Assembly (NCBI RefSeq): GCF_937912035.1
Contig: NZ_CALDPF010000015.1
Coordinates: forward strand, 1 to 64,000
Reading direction: 5' to 3'
Source of the DNA: an uncultured Bacteroides sp.
GTDB lineage: Bacteria > Bacteroidota > Bacteroidia > Bacteroidales > Bacteroidaceae
Length of the DNA stretch: 64,000 bases
Shown piece by piece: positions 42,645-51,515 of the stretch; position 1 is the stretch's first letter, and the number at the start of each line of letters is the position of its first letter. The position numbers were made by a program, and so were the translations under genes. The notes under the pieces were generated by a model. The model searched no databases. It worked only from the letters and a program-made list of their open reading frames with translations, and was not told where the DNA came from.

Positions 42645-42845
42645 TTATCCTCCGCAAGCTGCTTTTATTATGACAAGACTGTCGCCTTCCTTGATTTCCT
42701 GTTCAGCCCACTGGCTACGGGGAATCATACGGTTATTAAGAGCAACTGCCACTCCCTGCTGTGGAAGTTCAAGCTGTTGTGCAAGCGATGCAACATTATT
42801 GCCTTGAGTGAGCTCTGTCTCTTTGTTGTTTACTTGTATTTTCAT
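42645..42845 (-). CDS. thiS: Sulfur carrier protein
   Basis: A 66-aa ubiquitin-like carrier ending in the diagnostic Gly-Gly (AACGG). The C-terminal glycine is adenylated and thiocarboxylated, then gives sulfur to ThiG. It is the first gene after the TPP riboswitch. Confidence 0.95.
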   Translation of the reverse strand: MKIQVNNKETELTQGNNVASLAQQLELPQQGVAVALNNRMIPRSQWAEQEIKEGDSLVIIKAACGG

Positions 42846-42943
42846 AAATGACTTGTTTTAAAATGTTAGTCAAAGCAAACACAAAGAGAATGTAAGAATT
42901 ACAGTTTGAGAGAATATCTTATGACGGATGTCTTTTTTGAGGA

Positions 42944-43024
42944 CAATCCCTTCGTCGGTATTAACCGCATCAGGTTCATAGGGTATAATCTCAGCCCGGG
43001 TTTTATTCTTTGGGCACCCCTTTG
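42944..43024 (-). ncRNA. TPP riboswitch (THI element)
   Basis: On the minus strand GGGGTGCCC, GGCTGAGATTATACCC, GAACCTGATGCGGTTAATACCG and CGAAGGGA appear in the order of the conserved aptamer. It sits about 100 nt before thiS and should repress the operon when thiamine pyrophosphate is abundant. Confidence 0.96.
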
Positions 43025-43039
43025 TCTTTACTTCGGACG

Positions 43040-43072
43040 CAAAGTTAAACAAAAGATTCAAAAAGCTGACAA
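43040..43072 (-). promoter_or_regulatory. Promoter of the thi operon
   Basis: On the minus strand TAACTTTG (43047-43040) with TTG (43072-43070) 22 bp upstream. The transcript would begin just before the TPP riboswitch. Confidence 0.65.
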
Positions 43073-43104
43073 TAATTTATATTTTTTACGATACCTCTTG
43101 ATAT

Positions 43105-45672
43105 TCAGAACGTAAATGATACACCTGCCAGAAATTCACGCGGACGAAGCGTGAAGCGATAATAATTCCGCTCGATAGAGGAGACAAACTCACGTTCGTA
43201 AACGGATTTTCCTAAAATGTTATTGGCTTTCAGTTGAAATTCCAGTCTTTTATAAGTATAACTGGCCGCAAAGTCAGTAAACCAGGAATTTTCGTCGGTT
43301 TCCAGTGATTGGTGACAGGCATTGGAAACACTGAACATCAGTTTCTCTGTAACAGGGAAATTAAGGTCTATGCTATGCTTCAGTTGGTTGACGCGTGAAT
43401 CGGTAGAAGGTGAGTGCATGCGGTTCTGTTGCCATAAAGAACACAACTCTACCGAAAGCCAGGATAACGGACGGCCTGAATAGGAAATGACTGCAGAATA
43501 GCTGTCCATATCATAGTCTGTAAGCGTTCCGCCATAAAGCAGGGCATCCTGATTGCGCATGTATGTACCCGAAAGTGTCAGAAGACTCTTCCATGCACTG
43601 AATGATTTGCTGAGCCGTGAAGTAACCAGATACATATCGGCATGGTGAGGTGCAGCAGTCAGGCTACGTACCAGCACTTCATTACCTTCCGTCAGACGAC
43701 TTTCGTAGGCTGTTTTCTTTTGTGCTCTTCTGGCCGTTGCAGAGACAGAGAAGAACAGTCCCTTGATAGGGTGGCTGTACTGATAATTCATCGTGACACG
43801 GTGATTGCTGTTGGCTTCCGGAGCATGTGTATTATCTACTATTGTGCGATAAGATGTAAAAAGATATCCGGAATATAAATCCCTCAAATCTTCCAACTGC
43901 TTGTCGTATTGATAAGTCATACTTATAAAGGAAGTACCTGAAAACGTATATTTCAAGAACAGCTTTGCATCAGGATAGAACTCACCCCGGCGCTGCAAAG
44001 TTTCAGGTTGTCGGAACCTTATATCCATTCTTTGGAGTTTGGCTTCCGCTTCCACCTGAAAGTCGGATGTCTGATAGTTCAACCCTAATCCAATATGTGG
44101 CAGATAGCGGTTGAAACGCTGCGACGGCAAAGTCTCATTATTTCCTGTCTGAGCCGAAAGGGACTGAAAAAGTCCCTGAAAACCAACCTGATAGTTGGCA
44201 TACATACCGAAGAATTTGTGACGGAAGGTAGCCGTTGTATATGTCTGAAAAGAGGTATAATCCACCCTCTGATTCTCACCGGAGTAAAGGGAAAGTTCCT
44301 GCGGGTGATAATTATATCCGTTTATGGAAGAAACAGACAGATACTTATCATCGGAAATCGGGAGTTTTATATCAAGTATATCCGAAAAATATCTTCTGTC
44401 CGGAGAAGAAGAAAGCTGCAAACTGTTGTCATTCCATATAGTGTTACTCTTAGAGTCCAGCCAGTCGAATGCTCCCTTGCTTTCATTTTTCAGATAAAGT
44501 TCCTTACGGTTTATTTCGAAATTCAGGCTTGCATCCAGCCTGTTTCTGCGTTCGTGTAAGGAGTGGCTTTCAATCAAGGCACCGGATGCATTCTCGGCAA
44601 GGAGATAGTCGGTCTCCACCCAGTTGTTACGTTCGGCTACATCATTGAAATAACTTACCTGTGCACGTAGCGTACTCTTTGGAGCAAGTTGGAAAAGATG
44701 GTTGGTAGCCACCAGATGAGAGCGGTTGAAACGGTATCTGTTCTGGTCTATGTCCGGCCTTTGTGTAGTGACAGAAGAAATCAAAGCATCTTCTTCCGTA
44801 GTACGTTTTTCCAACAGATCAGAAAGCCGTATCGGATTGATCTCGTTATACAGGTCGAGACCAGTGTTGTCGTTCTTATAAAGTGAAAGAGTCTGGTATT
44901 TTTTCTTGAAGAGCATAGCAAGCAGACGATTGCTATAGAGCATATCATCAGCATTAGCTCCTAAACCTACATCGGCGGTACCTACTAGATTCATCTTGCT
45001 GTCATCTTCCAGAATTAGGTTTATGGCAGCCTGCTCACTGAAAAGTTTTCCTTTCAAAAGTTCAATGGGTTGATGGTTCTGCAGTACTTCTACAGCTTTC
45101 ACTCTCTTGCTTGATATGTTATTCGAAGCCAAAGCGTAACGGTCATTCATCAAGTCCATACCTTCGATGTAGAACTTGTTGATGTTTTTCCCTTGAAAAC
45201 TGATCATTCCGTCCGGTTTCACTTCGATACCGGGCATCTTGGCAAGGACATCGGCTATGCTCCTGTCTTGAGGTTGGGCAAATCCTGCTACCGAATATAC
45301 CAGTGTATCCTGTTTTTGCTGAATCCTCTGTGCAGATACTTTTACAGCTTGTAGCTGATACACCTCTTCCTGAAGTGACACATTGTATTCAGACTGTCCC
45401 GGAACGATTTTCACTGTTTTTCTCTTGAACCCTAATGCCTGAAAAGAAAGTAAAGCAGGTTGCATCTTTGTTTCCGGTGCCTTGATTTCAAACCGTCCTT
45501 TCTGGTCGGTAATGGCATAACTGATAATCAGACTGTCGGAAGAGAGCACGCAGAGAGATACTCCATCAATAGTCTTACCGGAGTCCTGATTGACAACAGT
45601 TCCCACATAGCTTTGGCTGAAACCGGAAATAACACTCAGTATCAGAAAGAAAATGACAGCATATCTTTTCAT
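43105..45672 (-). CDS. Outer-membrane barrel with carboxypeptidase-D-like N-domain
   Basis: An 855-aa protein with a signal peptide, an N-terminal carboxypeptidase-D-regulatory-like domain (SYVGTVVNQDSGKTIDGVSL, ~20-110), a plug-like domain (DVLAKMPGIEVKPDGMISFQGKNINKFYIEGMD, ~140-230) and a C-terminal barrel ending LAGVSFTF. It has the architecture of TonB-dependent-transporter relatives without a SusD partner. It lies 59 bp after the GLPGLI gene on the same strand, the usual pairing for that family in Bacteroidota. Cargo unknown. Confidence 0.85.
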   Translation of the reverse strand: MKRYAVIFFLILSVISGFSQSYVGTVVNQDSGKTIDGVSLCVLSSDSLIISYAITDQKGRFEIKAPETKMQPALLSFQALGFKRKTVKIVPGQSEYNVSLQEEVYQLQAVKVSAQRIQQKQDTLVYSVAGFAQPQDRSIADVLAKMPGIEVKPDGMISFQGKNINKFYIEGMDLMNDRYALASNNISSKRVKAVEVLQNHQPIELLKGKLFSEQAAINLILEDDSKMNLVGTADVGLGANADDMLYSNRLLAMLFKKKYQTLSLYKNDNTGLDLYNEINPIRLSDLLEKRTTEEDALISSVTTQRPDIDQNRYRFNRSHLVATNHLFQLAPKSTLRAQVSYFNDVAERNNWVETDYLLAENASGALIESHSLHERRNRLDASLNFEINRKELYLKNESKGAFDWLDSKSNTIWNDNSLQLSSSPDRRYFSDILDIKLPISDDKYLSVSSINGYNYHPQELSLYSGENQRVDYTSFQTYTTATFRHKFFGMYANYQVGFQGLFQSLSAQTGNNETLPSQRFNRYLPHIGLGLNYQTSDFQVEAEAKLQRMDIRFRQPETLQRRGEFYPDAKLFLKYTFSGTSFISMTYQYDKQLEDLRDLYSGYLFTSYRTIVDNTHAPEANSNHRVTMNYQYSHPIKGLFFSVSATARRAQKKTAYESRLTEGNEVLVRSLTAAPHHADMYLVTSRLSKSFSAWKSLLTLSGTYMRNQDALLYGGTLTDYDMDSYSAVISYSGRPLSWLSVELCSLWQQNRMHSPSTDSRVNQLKHSIDLNFPVTEKLMFSVSNACHQSLETDENSWFTDFAASYTYKRLEFQLKANNILGKSVYEREFVSSIERNYYRFTLRPREFLAGVSFTF

Positions 45673-45731
45673 ATAAATCTACCTGCTTACATGGTTATAC
45701 AATTTTGATCCAAAAAGAAATTCAAGACTTA

Positions 45732-46547
45732 TTAAGGCTGTTTCTCAAAGAAGTTGATCTGTTTCTTTTTGCTTTTCAACGGTTTGCCGTCTGCGCCCAT
45801 GATTTGCAGATTTCTGCCTGTTATGGCTTTCAGTCCGCTGTTGGGATCTTTCTCATAATTCTGTCGGAGAGTAAGGAATTCTTTGCGGGTGCAACGTATG
45901 ATTTGTTTTGTATCAGGTTCTTTTATGGTTTCTGAAAAGTTTTTCAGCTCAATTGCCTTGAAGTGGAAAATTCCTTCTGTATCTACAGCTTCAAGTATCA
46001 GTCCAGGTAAACCTCCTAGGAGCCATGGACCTTCGGCAACAGGTATTTGAGGTGTGAACCATACTTCCCAAGTACGACCGTCAATAGTTGCGATAGCTTT
46101 TTGGCAAGTGTGTCCCAAAAGTTTTTTGGTTTCCGGAACAATGTTCCATTGCAGTGAAGGGAGTTTTTCTTCATAACAATACATTTTCACTACTTTGTCA
46201 TAGCACTTGTAAGTACCTTTGTCAGGACTGTTTTTATAATATTCAAAATATTGATGTGTTCGTGGCATATCTGCCTGTTGGTTTATTATTTCAGTGGCAG
46301 TCATACCAATACGTAACATACTGTCGCGCGATGTGCGGATAGCTCTCTCATAAACACTGTAAAAAGCTGATTTCCCATCCTGGTAAATATCAAGTGCAAA
46401 TTCATCCTGACGGATATCCTTGGGCTTAGCTGAATCTTTGATGTAGTTTTCCAAATATATGCATCGGATAGAATTGTTTGAAGACTGTGCATGCAAGCTG
46501 ATAGCGTAAAAGGAGGAAAGTAAAGCAAAAAGTAAGTATTTTCTCAT
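45732..46547 (-). CDS. GLPGLI family protein
   Basis: A 271-aa exported protein (signal peptide LLFALLSSFYAISLHA). The family name motif GLPGLI is at residues 179-184 inside GPWLLGGLPGLILEAVD, preceded by TWEVWFTPQIPV. Cysteines at 29, 115, 124 and 148 may form disulfides in the periplasm. Function of the family is not known; its repeated pairing with TonB-dependent-like barrels suggests joint work at the outer membrane. A -7 box (TACTTTTG) lies at 46586-46579. Confidence 0.9.
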   Translation of the reverse strand: MRKYLLFALLSSFYAISLHAQSSNNSIRCIYLENYIKDSAKPKDIRQDEFALDIYQDGKSAFYSVYERAIRTSRDSMLRIGMTATEIINQQADMPRTHQYFEYYKNSPDKGTYKCYDKVVKMYCYEEKLPSLQWNIVPETKKLLGHTCQKAIATIDGRTWEVWFTPQIPVAEGPWLLGGLPGLILEAVDTEGIFHFKAIELKNFSETIKEPDTKQIIRCTRKEFLTLRQNYEKDPNSGLKAITGRNLQIMGADGKPLKSKKKQINFFEKQP

Positions 46548-46969
46548 ATATATATATTAGATGTTAGTAAATATGTGTCAAAAGTAATATTTTTCTTTGT
46601 AATTTGTGTTGAATAGAAAAGAAAATTTTTTGTTAAACTCTAATTTATAATATCATGAGTATGCTAGATTAGTTTATCCTATTGTAAATGTACATCGTAT
46701 TTTTATCTAATATATTGATAATCAGGGTTGCTGTTGCGTGTCAATGTACATTGTCAAGTTTTTTATGATATATCGCAATTCTATATATTTGCATTAATAA
46801 ATCAGTATAGAAAAAGGCTTTGCTGGAACTTAAAATAAAACATGGCCGCGTTTAAGTTTTAACGCGGTATCGTTTTAATGAGAATGACAGCACGTTTTTA
46901 AAGGAGTGTTTAGAGCTTAATCTATATATTGACATTTGATTATAATTATAAAGTTAAAACAGTTTATTT
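46548..46969. other. 421-bp divergent intergenic region
   Basis: It holds a -7 box for the GLPGLI gene (minus, 46586-46579), a plus-strand TATATTTG at 46784-46791 and a hairpin CCGCGTT/AACGCGG at 46846-46867 in the long leader of the gene at 46970. No coding sequence is seen. Confidence 0.55.
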
Positions 46970-47674
46970 ATGAGTCGTTTCAGAACACAAATTCTAAGAT
47001 TTACTATTTCTATTTTTCTTGTGTATAGTTTTGCTTCACTAAATTCTCAGGACATAAAAGAGAAGCAACTTTGGCTAGTGGAGCTAAACGGAGCATTAAC
47101 CAGTCAAAGTTCATGGGAGGTTGAACCTTCGGTTACTTTTCTGCCTATTGACTATGTAGGTCTGACGGCGGGCTTGGTGTTTACTTCTCCATACCCGTCG
47201 AAATCTTTAGGTGGAGTTGCTGTAAACAAACAATTTAGGTGGAGTGAAACCAATGACAATTCGGTTAGTTACTTTTTTGCTTTCCGTCCAGCTTTGCGTT
47301 TGAATTCCCCAAAACTATGGATAGGTAAAGACAAAGACTATGCCCTATATCTTTCTGTTTCGCCCGGACTGACAATACCTCTTCCTTCCGACAGAAGATT
47401 TACCATTGATTACTTTCCCAATCAGCAGGGAGAATGGTCTGCAATAAAAAGGGAAGAGGTGAGAAACACTGGTGCAAGAAAGGTATATTACAATGTCCGT
47501 ACAGCCATATCATTGGAAATGGATGAAAGATTAGTGTTTTCGGTTGGTTATACTTTCTCTGATTTTGATATTTATGGTGGAAGCAGGAATATTACAGTTG
47601 AGGGAGGTAAACTATCATTACCTAAAGTCAGTATGATGCATTCTGTTTTTATTGGAATTGGTGTTCGTTTTTAA
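46970..47674 (+). CDS. Outer-membrane beta-barrel protein (234 aa)
   Basis: An exported protein (signal peptide ISIFLVYSFASLNS) of amphipathic strands ending in HSVFIGIGVRF with C-terminal Phe, the usual terminus of barrels inserted by BamA. Internal strands such as DYALYLSVSPGLTIPL and ERLVFSVGYTFSDF support this. No named family is recognised. The long leader (about 180 nt from the TATATTTG box) contains a hairpin and may regulate it. Confidence 0.78.
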   Translation: MSRFRTQILRFTISIFLVYSFASLNSQDIKEKQLWLVELNGALTSQSSWEVEPSVTFLPIDYVGLTAGLVFTSPYPSKSLGGVAVNKQFRWSETNDNSVSYFFAFRPALRLNSPKLWIGKDKDYALYLSVSPGLTIPLPSDRRFTIDYFPNQQGEWSAIKREEVRNTGARKVYYNVRTAISLEMDERLVFSVGYTFSDFDIYGGSRNITVEGGKLSLPKVSMMHSVFIGIGVRF

Positions 47675-47942
47675 ATTGTATATTTATGTAACTATTTGTG
47701 CTTGTATTCTGAAAAATTATGTCTTTTATCAATTAAATATTGTATATTGCTTGCATATTTCAATTTTAATACCGAATATTGCACAACTTTAATTAAAAAC
47801 AGTACTATGGTAGATTTTTGGTAGTTAAAATCTGCTATAGATGATAATAGTATAATGAAATGCTTATTTATCTGACAGACTGTATAAAGTTTTGAGCTTT
47901 AATTATAAAAGGTATTTACACAATAAATAGGATTTAGTTACT

Positions 47943-50198
47943 ATGATGTATGATTTGGAAATGATGAAACAGTTTTATGTTTCATATAACGGTAAAGTAC
48001 AGGATACACGAAAAAAATTAGGTAGGGCATTGACTTTGGCAGAAAAGATTTTGTATAGTCATCTCTACGATGCTAATTCCATCAAGTGTTTTGAGAGAGG
48101 TGTGGACTATGTGAACTTTCGTCCTGACAGAGTCGCAATGCAGGATGCTACCGCGCAAATGGCATTGCTTCAGTTTATGAATGCCGGTAAGAATGTTTCT
48201 GCTGTACCAGCAACTGTACATTGCGATCATCTTATACAGGCATATAAAGGCGCTTCTGTTGATTTGCCTGTTGCACAGACAACCAACAAGGAAGTATATG
48301 ATTTTCTGAAGAGTGTAGCATCGAAATATGGAATCGGTTTCTGGAAGCCGGGAGCAGGAATCATACATCAGGTCGTTTTGGAAAATTATGCTTTCCCAGG
48401 AGGAATGATGGTAGGTACGGATTCGCATACACCGAATGCCGGTGGTCTTGGAATGATTGCCATTGGTGTCGGAGGTGCCGATGCCGTTGACGTGATGACC
48501 GGTATGGAATGGGAATTGAAGATGCCGAGAATAATAGGTGTACACCTTAAAGGAAAACTGAACGGATGGGCAGCACCAAAGGATGTTATTCTAAAATTGG
48601 CCGGCATACTGACTGTCAAGGGTGGTACAAATGCCATAATAGAGTACTTCGGGGAAGGTACTTCTTCAATTTCGGCTACAGGAAAGGCTACTATCTGCAA
48701 TATGGGAGCCGAGGTTGGAGCGACTACATCTGTATTTCCGTTCGATTATGAAATAGTTGAATATCTCAGAGCTACAGGACGTGAGGAAGTAGCCGATATG
48801 GCTCTAAAAGTAGCAGATGACCTGAAAGCAGATAATGAAGTTCTGTCATCTCCTGAAAAGTATTACGACAAAGTTATTGAGATAGATTTGTCTGCATTGG
48901 AACCGTATCTTAATGGTCCGTTTACACCGGATGCTGCATGTCCGTTGTCTGAGTTTAAAGACAAGGTCATTGCAAACGGTTATCCTCAACGTATGGAAGT
49001 AGGACTTATCGGTTCATGTACCAACTCTTCATATCAGGATTTGGGAAGGGCTGCTTCGTTGGTAAGACAATTGAAGGACAAAGGGCTTAAGATGAAATCA
49101 CCATTGCTGGTCAATCCGGGTTCTGAACTAGTGTACTGCACATCAAAGCGCGATGGTATGATTGCCGATTTTGAAGAAGCAGGTGCCGTAATAATGACAA
49201 ATGCCTGCGGTCCTTGCATCGGTCAGTGGAAACGTGAGACAGATGATCCTACAAGACCTAATTCCATTGTGACTTCGTTCAACAGAAACTTTGCAAAGCG
49301 TGCGGATGGCAATCCTAATACACATGCTTTTGTGGCATCGCCGGAGATTGCTACAGCATTTGCCATAGCAGGAAATCTGTGCTTTAATCCTATGACAGAT
49401 ACTCTGATAAACGATAAAGGCGAGCAGGTGAAACTGGATGCCCCTACTGGTGACAAGCTCCCTGTGAAAGGATTTACAGTTGATGATAATGGTTATGTAG
49501 CTCCTTCGGCTGACGGATGTAATATTGAAGTTATCATTGATTCGAAATCAGAACGTCTGCAGAAGCTCCAGCCGTTTGCTCCATGGGATGGAAAGGATTT
49601 ATTGGACATGCCTCTTCTTATCAAGACCAAAGGCAAGTGTACCACAGACCATATCTCAATGGCAGGTCCATGGCTTCGATTCCGCGGACATCTGGAAAAT
49701 ATATCTAAGAATATGCTGATGGGAGCTGTGAATGCATTCAATGGTGAGACGAATAAGGTTTGGAACTCAGCGGACGACAGTTATGGCGAAGTATCAGCTG
49801 TAGCCGGCGGATATAAGGCTAAAGGCATTTCATCAATTGTAGTGGCAGAAGAAAACTATGGTGAAGGTTCAAGCCGTGAACATGCTGCCATGGAACCTCG
49901 ATTCCTTAACGTAAAGGTTATCCTTGCAAAGAGTTTCGCACGTATCCACGAAACAAATCTGAAGAAACAAGGTATGCTTGCGCTGACTTTTGCCGATAAG
50001 GATGACTATGACAAAGTGCAGGAACATGACAGGATTTCAATCGTTGGGCTTGAAACATTCGCGCCTGGACGTAATCTGAAAGTGGTATTAACTCATGAAG
50101 ACGGTACTCAGGATTCTTTCGAGGCTGTACATACATATAATGAAATGCAGATTGAATGGTTCAAGGCCGGTTCGGCACTTAATACATTTAGAAAATAA
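47943..50198 (+). CDS. acnA: Aconitate hydratase
   Basis: A 751-aa [4Fe-4S] aconitase interconverting citrate and isocitrate, of the mitochondrial-like type described for Bacteroides fragilis. Marks: the N-terminal HCDHLIQA, GVGGADAVDVMTGM, the cluster cysteines in GSCTNSSYQD and NACGPCIGQW, and the C-terminal swivel motifs CTTDHISMAGPWLRFRG and EENYGEGSSREHAAMEPR. It heads the operon acnA-icd-gltA. Start Met 47943 or 47946 cannot be distinguished. Confidence 0.95.
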   Translation: MMYDLEMMKQFYVSYNGKVQDTRKKLGRALTLAEKILYSHLYDANSIKCFERGVDYVNFRPDRVAMQDATAQMALLQFMNAGKNVSAVPATVHCDHLIQAYKGASVDLPVAQTTNKEVYDFLKSVASKYGIGFWKPGAGIIHQVVLENYAFPGGMMVGTDSHTPNAGGLGMIAIGVGGADAVDVMTGMEWELKMPRIIGVHLKGKLNGWAAPKDVILKLAGILTVKGGTNAIIEYFGEGTSSISATGKATICNMGAEVGATTSVFPFDYEIVEYLRATGREEVADMALKVADDLKADNEVLSSPEKYYDKVIEIDLSALEPYLNGPFTPDAACPLSEFKDKVIANGYPQRMEVGLIGSCTNSSYQDLGRAASLVRQLKDKGLKMKSPLLVNPGSELVYCTSKRDGMIADFEEAGAVIMTNACGPCIGQWKRETDDPTRPNSIVTSFNRNFAKRADGNPNTHAFVASPEIATAFAIAGNLCFNPMTDTLINDKGEQVKLDAPTGDKLPVKGFTVDDNGYVAPSADGCNIEVIIDSKSERLQKLQPFAPWDGKDLLDMPLLIKTKGKCTTDHISMAGPWLRFRGHLENISKNMLMGAVNAFNGETNKVWNSADDSYGEVSAVAGGYKAKGISSIVVAEENYGEGSSREHAAMEPRFLNVKVILAKSFARIHETNLKKQGMLALTFADKDDYDKVQEHDRISIVGLETFAPGRNLKVVLTHEDGTQDSFEAVHTYNEMQIEWFKAGSALNTFRK

Positions 50199-50234
50199 CA
50201 ATCAATATACAACTAATATAGGAGAAACTAGACA

Positions 50235-51494
50235 ATGAGTAAAGTTCGTATGGAAGAAGGTAAACTTGTAGTACCTTCAAATGTTACTATACCTTTTATT
50301 GAAGGAGATGGTGTAGGAGCTGAGATAACTCCGGCTTGCCAGAAAATTGTAAACGAAGCAGTGAAATTAGCTTATAAAGATGAACGCTCTATAGAATGGA
50401 GGGAAGTCCTGGCCGGTGAAAAGGCTTATAAACAGGTGGGAGAGTGGCTCCCGCAATCTACAATGGATGTATTTAGAGAATATCTGATAGGAATCAAAGG
50501 CCCGCTTACAACACCTGTAGGAGGTGGAATACGTTCACTCAACGTGGCATTGCGCCAGACATTGGACTTGTATGTTTGTCTGCGTCCTGTAAGATGGTTC
50601 AAAGGTGTAGTATCTCCTTTGAAAGAGCCTCAGAAAGTTGACATGTGTATTTTCAGAGAGAATACAGAAGATATATATGCCGGAATAGAATGGGAACAGG
50701 GCACTCCTGAAGCAAAGAAATTCTATGATTTCCTTTATAATGAGATGAAAGTTACCAAGGTGAGATTCCCTGAAACTTCTTCTTTTGGAGTAAAGCCTGT
50801 CTCTGTAGAAGGTACAAAACGTCTTGTTCGTTCTGCCATACAATATGCCTTGGATCATAAGCTTCCGTCGGTAACACTTGTTCATAAGGGAAACATCATG
50901 AAGTTCACCGAAGGCGGTTTCAAGAAATGGGGATATGAAGTGGCTGAAACTGAGTTTGCAGAACAGACATTCACCATGAACTATTATCAGCAGTTGAAGA
51001 AAGATTTGGGCGAAGAATCTGCAAAAGCCGCCATGGCTGAGGCTATCAACAAGGGAAAAGTAATAATAAAAGACTGTATTGCAGATGCTTTCCTTCAGAA
51101 TACATTGCTGAAACCGGAAGACTATTCTGTTATTGCAACTTTGAATCTTAACGGTGACTATGTTTCCGATCAGCTGGCTGCCATGGTAGGCGGTATAGGT
51201 ATTGCTCCGGGAGCAAACATAAACTACAATAGCGGTCATGCCATTTTCGAGGCTACCCACGGAACAGCTCCGGATATTGCAGGTAAGAATATGGTTAACC
51301 CATGTTCTCTTCTTCTGTCATCAGTAATGATGCTTGAGTATTTGGGATGGCAGGAAGCAGCCGACCTTATAACATCTGCCCTTGAACAGGTTTTTGAAAA
51401 TTCTGAGGCAACTATTGATTTGGCTAGATTTATGCCGGACGGTAAAGTATTGAGTACAGAAGAGTTTACTGAAAGAATAATACAAAGTCTTTAA
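50235..51494 (+). CDS. icd: Isocitrate dehydrogenase, probably NAD-preferring
   Basis: A 419-aa enzyme closely similar to E. coli Icd in overall blocks: RSLNVALRQTLDLYVCLRPVR, FRENTEDIYAGIEW, TLVHKGNIMKFTEG, IADAFLQ and NLNGDYVSD. It makes 2-oxoglutarate. The coenzyme region reads HGTAPDIAGKNMVNP: Asp347 and Ile348 stand where NADP-specific E. coli Icd has Lys344 and Tyr345, and Ile394 stands at the Tyr391 position. Asp-Ile is the NAD-type signature. Arg398 (E. coli 395) is kept. It lies 36 bp after acnA. Confidence 0.95.
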   Translation: MSKVRMEEGKLVVPSNVTIPFIEGDGVGAEITPACQKIVNEAVKLAYKDERSIEWREVLAGEKAYKQVGEWLPQSTMDVFREYLIGIKGPLTTPVGGGIRSLNVALRQTLDLYVCLRPVRWFKGVVSPLKEPQKVDMCIFRENTEDIYAGIEWEQGTPEAKKFYDFLYNEMKVTKVRFPETSSFGVKPVSVEGTKRLVRSAIQYALDHKLPSVTLVHKGNIMKFTEGGFKKWGYEVAETEFAEQTFTMNYYQQLKKDLGEESAKAAMAEAINKGKVIIKDCIADAFLQNTLLKPEDYSVIATLNLNGDYVSDQLAAMVGGIGIAPGANINYNSGHAIFEATHGTAPDIAGKNMVNPCSLLLSSVMMLEYLGWQEAADLITSALEQVFENSEATIDLARFMPDGKVLSTEEFTERIIQSL

Positions 51495-51515
51495 TTCAAC
51501 TATAACGAACTGAAC

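Noticed and set aside
50535..51260. 241-aa frame on the minus strand
   Set aside because: Antisense to icd, whose motifs are unmistakable.
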